Of a stretch of 20,852 nt of DNA, positions 1 through 5,493 are shown piece after piece. How positions within the stretch are numbered: the first letter of the stretch is position 1; every line of letters starts with the position of its first letter. The DNA is from Candidatus Binatia bacterium (GTDB lineage Bacteria > Desulfobacterota_B > Binatia > UBA9968 > JAJDTQ01): positions 1-20,852 of the forward strand of contig JAJDTQ010000112.1 in assembly GCA_022827045.1 (NCBI GenBank), read 5' to 3'. Position numbers and translations under genes: made by a program. The notes under the pieces were generated by a model. That model had not been told where the DNA came from. It worked only from the letters and a program-made list of their open reading frames with translations, and ran no database searches.

Positions 1-188
1 GTCATGGAGCCGTCGCTCCGGTGAGTCAGCTCCAGCACGGTGTCGCCCAGCTTGAGGTAGGCGATCTGCATCCCCGCCGTGGCCTGGTGCTGGAAATAGG
101 TCCGGAAGCCGAAGTTCTCCTCATAGAACGAGATGGTGCGGTCCAGGTCCGCGACATGCAGGGCTACGTGGTCGATTCTCTTGAACAT
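1..188 (-). CDS. VOC (glyoxalase-fold) family protein, partial, C-terminus beyond left edge
   Basis: The first 62 residues of a vicinal-oxygen-chelate protein are visible; the rest lies left of the window. The protein begins MFKRIDHVALHVADLDRTIS and continues FYEENFGFRTYF, the usual first beta-alpha-beta unit of the glyoxalase fold. His7 and Glu53 (in VLELTH) sit where the first two metal ligands of this family fall. The substrate cannot be told; lactoylglutathione lyase, methylmalonyl-CoA epimerase and dioxygenases all share the fold, and the HQAT/AYLKLGDT pattern resembles the lyase/epimerase branch. The ATG at 188 is chosen because the fold starts right there. It diverges from aat, and a promoter-like sequence lies just upstream. 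Confidence 0.8.
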   Translation of the reverse strand, partial: MFKRIDHVALHVADLDRTISFYEENFGFRTYFQHQATAGMQIAYLKLGDTVLELTHRSDGSM

Positions 189-206
189 GCCGGTAATCCT
201 GCCGCG

Positions 207-237
207 AATATAGCACGATTGCGCTTCGAAATCTCAA
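207..237 (-). promoter_or_regulatory. putative sigma-70-type promoter of the partial VOC gene
   Basis: On the minus strand a TTGAGA (-35, positions 237 to 232) is followed after 19 bp by TATATT (-10, 212 to 207), 18 bp before the ATG at 188. The spacing is 1 to 2 bp longer than ideal, so this is a reasonable but untested call. Confidence 0.4.
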
Positions 238-305
238 GTTTGAACCACCATCAGCCAGACCACTCCTTGCACCGACCACCTCGATTCTGCACCATGGTCT
301 GATCC

Positions 306-998
306 ATGCCTGTCTATCGCTTGAGCCGGGAGCTCGCCTTTCCTTCCCCGCACGAGGCGGAACCCGACGGGCTGCTGGCGGTGGGAGGCGACCTGGGCAG
401 CGCCCGTCTCCTGCTGGCATACTCCATGGGCATCTTCCCCTGGTATAGCGAAGGGCAGCCGATCCTGTGGTGGTCGCCCGACCCCCGGTGCGTCCTCGAC
501 CTGGACGACTTCCACGTCTCCAGGCGGCTGCGGCGTGTGTTGGGCCAGGAAAAGTTCCGGGTTACTTTCGATGAGGACTTTCCGGGTGTGATCCGAGGCT
601 GTGCATCGGTCGGGCGGCCGGGCCAGGACGGCACCTGGATCACGGCGGAGATGGAAAGGGCGTACGTGCGGCTCCACGAAGCCGGGTTGGCTCACTCGGC
701 CGAATGCTGGCTCGGCAGGCACCTGGTCGGAGGGATCTACGGCATCGCCCTGGGCAGGGGTTTCTTCGGCGAGTCGATGTTCCACCGGGAGACGGACGCC
801 TCCAAGGTGGCGCTGGCGCGGCTGGTGGACCGGCTCGCCGGCTGGGGCTTCCATTTCATCGATGCGCAGGTTACAACTTCGCATATGCTGAGCCTCGGCG
901 CCCGGGAGGTCCCCCGCACGGCTTTCCTGAAGAGCCTGGAGGAAGCCTTGCGTCATCCCACCCGGCGCGGAAGCTGGCGGGACGCTCACGAAGCCTGA
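306..998 (+). CDS. aat: Leucyl/phenylalanyl-tRNA--protein transferase
   Basis: Cytoplasmic enzyme that moves Leu or Phe from aminoacyl-tRNA onto proteins with N-terminal Arg or Lys, making them substrates of the ClpS/ClpAP N-end-rule pathway. The 230-residue length fits the family (about 230 to 240). Family signatures are clear: PDGLLAVGGDL near residue 20, GIFPWYSEGQPILWWSPDPR at about 40 to 60, GTWITAEMERAY at about 110, GGIYGIALGRGFFGESMFH at about 140 to 160 and the ETDASKVAL segment that follows. The ATG at 306 puts the MPVYRLS start at the usual place, although no strong Shine-Dalgarno site precedes it. No clpS or clpA is in the window. A small protein gene follows 41 bp downstream on the same strand. 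Confidence 0.95.
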   Translation: MPVYRLSRELAFPSPHEAEPDGLLAVGGDLGSARLLLAYSMGIFPWYSEGQPILWWSPDPRCVLDLDDFHVSRRLRRVLGQEKFRVTFDEDFPGVIRGCASVGRPGQDGTWITAEMERAYVRLHEAGLAHSAECWLGRHLVGGIYGIALGRGFFGESMFHRETDASKVALARLVDRLAGWGFHFIDAQVTTSHMLSLGAREVPRTAFLKSLEEALRHPTRRGSWRDAHEA

Positions 999-1039
999 AC
1001 GCGAACACACGCCAACGACAGAGAAGGGAGGGGCCTCGG

Positions 1040-1225
1040 ATGGCCACGGTCAAGGAAGCGTTTACCTGCAAGTATCAGTCGACCAAGAACTCGGAGATCG
1101 AGGAGGCCGAGTTCTCGCCGGGAGACGAGGTGGAGGTGGTGAAGGAGTGGAGCAACGACATGTGCCTGGTGAGGAACGGCGACGGCGTGGTCTTCAACGT
1201 GCCGACCAAGAATCTCGATCTGTAA
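1040..1225 (+). CDS. Small (61 aa) SH3-like protein of unknown function
   Basis: A 61-residue protein, MATVKEAFTCKYQSTKNSEI..., ending VVFNVPTKNLDL. The ATG at 1040 follows a purine-rich GAAGGGAGGGG stretch (1023 to 1033), which decides this start over longer in-frame readings. The second half (SPGDEVEVVKEWSNDMCLVRNGDG) has the turn-rich pattern of an SH3-like or KOW-like small beta barrel, where a strand pair DEVEVVKEW/MCLVRNG is followed by a short closing strand. The protein is acidic, with two cysteines and no signal peptide or membrane segment. It lies 41 bp after aat, so it may be cotranscribed, and it converges on the NuoF-like gene. I do not recognise a named family and give no function. 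Confidence 0.7.
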   Translation: MATVKEAFTCKYQSTKNSEIEEAEFSPGDEVEVVKEWSNDMCLVRNGDGVVFNVPTKNLDL

Positions 1226-1252
1226 GGAAGCCGGGCTCAGGCCGGTTGGCCG

Positions 1253-2485
1253 TCACGCGCCGCGGAATTCTTCGGGGAAGAGCCGCACGGCGCTCTCGAT
1301 GGGCGGGCCGGGCATGTTGATCAGGCTGCAGAACCCCTTCCCCTTGTTGAAGGCGATCACCTTCCCGAACTGCTCCACCAGCGCATCGTTCCCCTCACCC
1401 TGCTGGATCTTCTTGAGCAGGGCCACGAGCATGTTCGTTTCCATGCGGCAGGCCGGGCATTGGCCGCAGGACTCCCTGGCGAAGAAGTCCGCGATCCGTG
1501 CCACCTCGTCCACCACGGAATCGTCCTCGGTGAGGATCTTCACGACGCCGCAACCGATGGAGGAGCCCGCCTCGCGCAGGGAGTCGTGATCCAGCGGCAG
1601 GTCGAGGTTGTCGGGCAGCAGGAACCCCGATGACGGACCGCCGGGGAGGATGGCCTTGATGCCCTTGCCGTCCTTCAGGCCGCCGCCGCATTCTTCCACG
1701 AGGTGGCGCAGGGGAGTCCCGAACGGCAGCTCGTAGACGCCGGGCCTTTCCATCTCGTCCCCCAGCGAAAAGACCATGGTGCCGGGACTGTCGCCGGTGC
1801 CGAAGGAGCGGAACCATTCCGGCCCCCTGGCGACGATGGGCGCGATGTTGGCCAGCGTTTCCACGTTGTTGACCAGGCTGGGCTTGCCGAACAGGCCCTC
1901 GGTGACCGGGAACGGCGGCTTTTGCCGGGGCAGCGGTTCCTTCCCCTCGATGACTTCCAGGGCAGCGGTATCCTCCCCGGCCACGTAGTTCGACGGCGCG
2001 GCTACGGTCACGAGTTCGAGGCTGAAACCCGAACCGGCGACGTCCTCGCCCCAGTAACCGGCCTCACGGGCTTCGCGCATGGCGGCGTTCACCGCGCCGG
2101 TAGCGGTTTCATAGTTGTGGTTGATGTAGAGGTAGGCCTTCTCCGCCTGCACCGCGTAGGCCGCGAGAATGATCCCCTCCAGGAGGAGGTGGGGCACGTT
2201 CTCCATGAGCACGCGGTCCTTGTGGCTGCCGGGCTCGTCCTCGCCGCCGTTCATGACCACGTAGTGGGGCGTTTCAGGACATTCCAGGGTGAGGGCGAGC
2301 TTCCGGCCGGTGGGGAAACCGGCGCCGCCGCGGCCGCGCAGGCCCGAGGCCTCCACCTTCGCGATGACGTCCTGGGGGGCCAGCTCCTTCAGCCGGCCGA
2401 CGGCCTCGTAGCCGCCTCTCGAGCGGTAGGCGTCAAGCCCCTCGAGCCCCTCCACCACGCCTCGCGGGAACAGGATGCCTTCCAT
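1253..2485 (-). CDS. NuoF-like NADH-binding flavin/Fe-S oxidoreductase subunit
   Basis: Homologue of the complex I 51-kDa subunit (NuoF), which oxidises NADH with FMN and passes electrons to a [4Fe-4S] cluster. At 410 residues it is slightly short of typical NuoF. Visible motifs: the glycine-rich nucleotide loop GLRGRGGAGFPTG (48-60), the NGGEDEPGSHKDR FMN/NADH segment (79-91), the YVAGEDTAALEVIEGKEPLPRQKPPFP stretch (167-193), LVNNVETLAN (204-213), and four cluster ligands Cys340, Cys343, Cys346 (SCGQCPACR) and Cys386. The start lies 5 bp after the stop of the NuoE-like gene, so translation is probably coupled. No other complex I genes are present, and the operon begins with a BoxB-like oxygenase. 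I therefore infer a soluble NADH-dependent electron donor, not respiratory complex I. Hydrogenase or formate dehydrogenase diaphorase subunits are related alternatives. Confidence 0.9.
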   Translation of the reverse strand: MEGILFPRGVVEGLEGLDAYRSRGGYEAVGRLKELAPQDVIAKVEASGLRGRGGAGFPTGRKLALTLECPETPHYVVMNGGEDEPGSHKDRVLMENVPHLLLEGIILAAYAVQAEKAYLYINHNYETATGAVNAAMREAREAGYWGEDVAGSGFSLELVTVAAPSNYVAGEDTAALEVIEGKEPLPRQKPPFPVTEGLFGKPSLVNNVETLANIAPIVARGPEWFRSFGTGDSPGTMVFSLGDEMERPGVYELPFGTPLRHLVEECGGGLKDGKGIKAILPGGPSSGFLLPDNLDLPLDHDSLREAGSSIGCGVVKILTEDDSVVDEVARIADFFARESCGQCPACRMETNMLVALLKKIQQGEGNDALVEQFGKVIAFNKGKGFCSLINMPGPPIESAVRLFPEEFRGA

Positions 2486-2490
2486 GGCGG

Positions 2491-2814
2491 CTAAAAGACT
2501 CCGGTGTCCAGCAGCTGATAGATGAGTTCCTTGAGGGAGGGGTCGATCTTGTCCAGCCGGTCGACGTGCGGACCGCCGGCCAGGTGCGCGACGATCTCGT
2601 CAACGTCCTCTTTCTTCACTCCGGCATACCAGCACTTGTCGGGATAGACGACCATGTTGGGGCCTTCCTGGCAGGCGCCGAAGCACATGTAGGAACGCAC
2701 CTCCACGTCGTCCAGCCCCTTGGCCGCCACCCGCTCCTGCAACTCCTTCATGAGTTCCTCGGAACCCCGACTCTTGCAGTCGACATTCTGACAGACGAGG
2801 CAGAAACGATTCAC
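2491..2814 (-). CDS. Thioredoxin-like [2Fe-2S] ferredoxin (NuoE-like)
   Basis: A 107-residue thioredoxin-fold ferredoxin carrying electrons between the flavoprotein and a partner. The cluster ligands are Cys8 and Cys13 (CQNVDC) and Cys44 and Cys48 (CFGAC, followed by QEGPN), the C-x4-C ... C-x3-C layout of NuoE and of stand-alone TRX-like ferredoxins. It lacks the N-terminal helical domain of full NuoE (about 160 residues). I start it at the GTG at 2814, because AAGGAG lies 6 bp upstream (2826 to 2821) and the ferredoxin fold begins at once; a longer in-frame reading to 2895 adds a low-quality Arg/Pro-rich leader. It sits between the BoxB-like gene (109 bp) and the NuoF-like gene (5 bp), forming an evident electron-transfer pair with the latter. 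Confidence 0.88.
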   Translation of the reverse strand: MNRFCLVCQNVDCKSRGSEELMKELQERVAAKGLDDVEVRSYMCFGACQEGPNMVVYPDKCWYAGVKKEDVDEIVAHLAGGPHVDRLDKIDPSLKELIYQLLDTGVF

Positions 2815-2829
2815 AGGGCTCTCCTTACC

Positions 2830-2886
2830 CGCGGAGGGAAAAGGCCGCACTGCCGGCAGACAGGTCCAGCCGGCGGATCCTCCGCG
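2830..2886 (-). repeat. Nested inverted repeat in the gap between oxygenase and ferredoxin genes
   Basis: The 109-bp gap holds a perfect 8-bp outer arm pair (CGCGGAGG at 2830-2837 with CCTCCGCG at 2879-2886) enclosing an inner pair GCCGGC at 2852-2857 and 2869-2874. In the operon mRNA this can fold into a GC-rich two-tier stem-loop just before the ferredoxin Shine-Dalgarno site. No T-run follows, so it is more likely a processing, stability or attenuation element than a simple terminator. Role inferred. Confidence 0.45.
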
Positions 2887-2923
2887 CACGTGCATGCTGT
2901 CCCGTCTGCGACGAGGCGGCCGA

Positions 2924-4024
2924 CTAGTTCATCTGAAGAACCCAGTCCCTGTCCTTGAAGATCTCGTTCAGGACGCGCTCGTCCTCGGCGCCGGGAAGCA
3001 CCTCGGAAAGATGTTTCTCATATTCCGGCTCGGAGAGCAAATCGCCGTCGACGCTGTAGCGCGCGCCCGCGTGGTCGCCGATGGAGCGGTTGAACTTCAC
3101 GTCCGGAATCCTGAGCAGGGGCTCGCCCTCGGGCAGGAAGTTGTTGAGGTTGTCCACCAAGCCCTGGCATTCGCCGAGGTATTGCAGGCGGGACAACTCG
3201 TTGAGCCTTTCCTTGTCGGCGGGCTCCCCGGCGGTGGCCTCGTCGAAGCGGCCCTTGATGCCCCAGACGTAGGCCCACTGGGCCGACGAGGAATGGTCGG
3301 TGCCGAACAGGTCGTAGGCGGTGGACAGCCACTTGTTGAAGTATTTCTGGATGATCGGGACGGGGATCCGGTTGGCCCTGACGATGCGGGTGAGCCCGGT
3401 GTTCCCGGTGAACATGTGGAAGAACTCCTCCTTCAGCATCGCCGAGACGCTGCGCGCCAGCGGCGCGAAGGCGGAGTGGCTGAGCATGGTGAGCTGGAAC
3501 TTGCCGTCCCGGTCCACGAACTGGGTGTAGGTGAAGAAGTCGAGCCAGTTGTTCACCGGCTCGTTGAACGACCCCAGCAGCCGTTTCTGCTCGTTGGCCC
3601 GGCGTTCCAGCAGCTTCCGCGCCTCCAGCCGGCCGGTATCGCCGAAGTACTTGACCAGCAGGTAGCACATCTGCCAGCCGTGCCGCATCTCGTCGCTGTT
3701 GACCCGGATCAGGGCCTGCCGGTCGTACTCGGTGGGGGCGTTGACCAGCAGGTTCTTCTGCTGCTCCACCGAGGCGAACTCGGTGTCGCCCTGGTAGACG
3801 ATGAGGGTGAGCAACGCATCCCGGATGGACTGGTTCGGTATCTGGCCTACCCGCTCCCACTTGGAGTCGCCCTGGTAGTCGCCGAACTCGATGTCGTCGC
3901 AATGCACGTCGCCGAGCTTGGTCTCGAACTTGTAATCGCCCAACAGGTCCGCGTCATAGCCGATGTCCCTCTGCCATTCCCTGAAGCAGTCGATCCAATC
4001 GTCGAAAGTCGATATCCGCGTCAT
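2924..4024 (-). CDS. BoxB/PaaA-type di-iron oxygenase (benzoyl-CoA 2,3-epoxidase-like)
   Basis: Soluble ferritin-like di-iron oxygenase, closest by eye to BoxB, which epoxidises the ring of benzoyl-CoA, and more distantly to PaaA of phenylacetyl-CoA epoxidase. The stretch LIVYQGDTEFASVEQQ (74-89), the helix DEMRHGWQMCYLLVKYFG (111-128), FNEPVNNWLDFF (153-164) and VDRDGKFQLTMLS (170-182) follow the BoxB pattern. Candidate iron ligands are Glu82, Glu112 and His115 (ExxH), Asp173, Glu200 and His203 (ExxH), all six present with near-BoxB spacing. At 366 residues it is about 100 shorter than typical BoxB, mostly at the C-terminus, so the substrate may differ. The ATG at 4024 follows AAGGAG (4039 to 4034) by 9 bp. 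It is the first gene of an operon with NuoE- and NuoF-like electron carriers. Substrate is inferred only as a CoA thioester. Confidence 0.82.
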   Translation of the reverse strand: MTRISTFDDWIDCFREWQRDIGYDADLLGDYKFETKLGDVHCDDIEFGDYQGDSKWERVGQIPNQSIRDALLTLIVYQGDTEFASVEQQKNLLVNAPTEYDRQALIRVNSDEMRHGWQMCYLLVKYFGDTGRLEARKLLERRANEQKRLLGSFNEPVNNWLDFFTYTQFVDRDGKFQLTMLSHSAFAPLARSVSAMLKEEFFHMFTGNTGLTRIVRANRIPVPIIQKYFNKWLSTAYDLFGTDHSSSAQWAYVWGIKGRFDEATAGEPADKERLNELSRLQYLGECQGLVDNLNNFLPEGEPLLRIPDVKFNRSIGDHAGARYSVDGDLLSEPEYEKHLSEVLPGAEDERVLNEIFKDRDWVLQMN

Positions 4025-4055
4025 CTCCCGTGACTCCTTGTTTCTCTTGATTTTT

Positions 4056-4095
4056 CTGACGAGCGTTCGGTAGTTCTAACGAGCGTTCGCTAAAC
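4056..4095 (-). promoter_or_regulatory. Two tandem operator-like imperfect palindromes
   Basis: CTGACGAGCGTTCG (4056-4069) and CTAACGAGCGTTCG (4076-4089) differ at one of 14 positions and repeat with a 20-bp period, about two helical turns. Each contains the near-palindrome CGAGCGTTCG; the second extends outward as CTAACGAGCGTTCGCTAAAC. They cover the predicted -10 to about +30 of the operon promoter, where a bound protein would block transcription. The size and symmetry fit a TetR-type repressor (inference); no regulator gene is in the window. Confidence 0.6.
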
Positions 4096-4121
4096 ATACG
4101 CCATCGCCTGGCGAAGGTCAA
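4093..4121 (-). promoter_or_regulatory. sigma-70-type promoter of the oxygenase/electron-carrier operon
   Basis: On the minus strand TTGACC (-35, 4121 to 4116) and TATGTT (-10, 4098 to 4093) are separated by exactly 17 bp. The predicted start near 4086 falls inside the first of two tandem operator-like sites, and the leader to the ATG at 4024 is about 60 nt. Confidence 0.7.
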
Positions 4122-4165
4122 CCCCCTTTGAGGATTTACGTCCCGCCCTTTTCTTTGGCGTGGAT

Positions 4166-4193
4166 TTGTGAAAGAAGAAGTCTGAGGTTTAAA
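4166..4193 (+). promoter_or_regulatory. weak promoter candidate for the first TTT receptor gene
   Basis: TTGTGA (4166-4171) and TTTAAA (4188-4193) are 16 bp apart, about 52 bp before the ATG at 4245, in the divergent gap with the oxygenase operon. The match to consensus is only moderate. Confidence 0.3.
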
Positions 4194-4244
4194 GGCTCAA
4201 TGTCCGTGCGGCGTCTCGCGACGCGAAAGCTCAGGAGGCTCGTT

Positions 4245-5279
4245 ATGCACAGTCGAATTTTGCGTATCGCCATGGTTTCGGCGCTTGTCCTGGCGTTGGT
4301 TCCGTCCCTCGCAGCGGGAGCGGACGATTTCTTCAAGGGCAAGACCATTCGTTTCGTGGTCGGATTCTCTCCGGGCGGCGGTTTCGACACCTACACCCGG
4401 CTGATTGCCCGCCATTTCGGCAAACATGTCCCCGGCAACCCCAGGACGGTGGTTCAGAACCGGACCGGCGCCGGCAGCATGATCGCCGCCAACTACATCT
4501 ATGCCAAGGCCAAGCCGGACGGCCTGACCATCGGCAACTGGATCGGCCCCCTGGTGCTGCAGCATGTGCTCGGCAAGAAGGGCATCCGGTTCGACGGGCG
4601 CAAGTTCAACTGGCTCGGTGTTCCGTCAACGGATGACAACACCTGTGCGCTCACCAAGGCCAGCGGCATCAGCAACGTCAAGGAGTGGCTCAACTCCAAG
4701 AGGCCGGTCAAGATAGGCGCCACCGGTCCTGGCTCGACCACCGATGACGTGCCCAAGCTGATCAAGGCCGCGACGGACCTGCCGATACAGATCATCGAGG
4801 GGTACGGCGGTACCGCGATCATACGGCTGGCGGCGGAAAAGGGCGAGATCGACGGCGGCTGCTGGGCGTGGCAGTCCATCAAGCCGACCTGGAGCCAAGG
4901 TATCGAAAGCGGCAACGTCAGGCCTGTCCTCCAGGTGGGCCCCGACAAGCATCCCGACCTCCAGGACGTGGGGGTGGCATTCGATTTGGCCAAGGGCGAC
5001 ACCGGCAAGAAGCTGTTGGGGGTGGCCGCTGACGTCTACCGCGCCCTGTCGCGGCCCTACAGCCTGCCGCCCGGAGTGCCCGCGGACCGGGTCAAGACGC
5101 TCCAGAAGGCATTTGCGGACACCTTGAAGGACCCCGAGCTGGTCGCCGCCGCCAAGAAGTCAAAGGTGGAGTTGAACCCGCACGACGGCAATTGGGTGGC
5201 GAAGAAGATGCAGGGGCTCTACGACATGGACGCCGACACGTTGTCCTTGTTGAAGGAGACCCTGTTGCCGAAGAAGTAG
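4245..5279 (+). CDS. TTT-family (TctC/Bug-like) periplasmic substrate-binding protein 1
   Basis: Extracytoplasmic receptor that would deliver an organic acid to the TctAB permease encoded next. I choose the ATG at 4245 because AGGAGG (4233-4238) lies 6 bp upstream and a classic Sec signal follows: MHSRILR, a hydrophobic core to about residue 20, then LAAGA. A longer reading from 4128 would bury that signal. The mature protein shows the family pattern FFKGKTIRFVVGFSPGGGFD (29-48), NRTGAGSMIAANYIY (72-86), AKPDGLTIGNW (89-99) and YSLPPGVPADRV late in the chain; its 344 residues are normal for the family. It has only two cysteines, Cys134 and Cys206, matched in the second receptor at 8818. The ligand is unknown; carboxylates are usual in this family. 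Confidence 0.9.
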   Translation: MHSRILRIAMVSALVLALVPSLAAGADDFFKGKTIRFVVGFSPGGGFDTYTRLIARHFGKHVPGNPRTVVQNRTGAGSMIAANYIYAKAKPDGLTIGNWIGPLVLQHVLGKKGIRFDGRKFNWLGVPSTDDNTCALTKASGISNVKEWLNSKRPVKIGATGPGSTTDDVPKLIKAATDLPIQIIEGYGGTAIIRLAAEKGEIDGGCWAWQSIKPTWSQGIESGNVRPVLQVGPDKHPDLQDVGVAFDLAKGDTGKKLLGVAADVYRALSRPYSLPPGVPADRVKTLQKAFADTLKDPELVAAAKKSKVELNPHDGNWVAKKMQGLYDMDADTLSLLKETLLPKK

Positions 5280-5299
5280 TTACGCATCCCGGGGAGGAG

Positions 5300-5339
5300 A
5301 CGGTCTTCCGGCCACGCGTGGCGTGTGCCGGGAGACCGT
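5300..5339 (+). repeat. Strong stem-loop after the first TTT receptor gene
   Basis: ACGGTCTTCCGGC (5300-5312) pairs with GCCGGGAGACCGT (5327-5339) with one T-G wobble. A 12-bp palindrome GCCACGCGTGGC (5311-5322) spans the loop edge and could form an alternative hairpin. It starts about 20 nt after the stop and lacks a T-run. An mRNA-stabilising or attenuating element that lets the receptor be made in excess over the permease is likely (inference). Confidence 0.55.
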
Positions 5340-5439
5340 TCAGCGTTTGCCCGGTGTAGCGCGGACGCGCGCCGCGCCGGAATGCACGGCACGTTGGTTC
5401 GGGTCCTTCCGACTGTTTCCTGATCGATCCGGATCGTAT

Positions 5440-5465
5440 ACCCGGGTCCTCTCTTTGACCCGGGT
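5440..5465 (+). repeat. 9-bp stem-loop 28 bp before the TctAB gene
   Basis: ACCCGGGTC (5440-5448) pairs perfectly with GACCCGGGT (5457-5465) around the 8-nt loop CTCTCTTT. The sequence after it, TCATTTCCTT, is only mildly T-rich, so it could be a weak intrinsic terminator or attenuator between receptor and permease. The rest of the 5280-5493 gap shows no gene. Confidence 0.5.
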
Positions 5466-5493
5466 TCATTTCCTTCGCTGAAAGTCAGGGATC

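Noticed and set aside
1253..2814. Part of a respiratory complex I (nuo) operon
   Set aside because: Only NuoE- and NuoF-like genes exist, the NuoE is short, no membrane or other peripheral subunits adjoin, and an oxygenase gene leads the operon.
2894..4033. 379-codon plus-strand frame across the oxygenase gene
   Set aside because: The minus strand encodes a protein with conserved di-iron motifs and a matching promoter and ribosome site; the plus frame has none.
4128..4244. Longer N-terminus of TTT receptor 1
   Set aside because: It would place 39 non-signal residues before a clear Sec signal peptide; AGGAGG sits 6 bp before the ATG at 4245.
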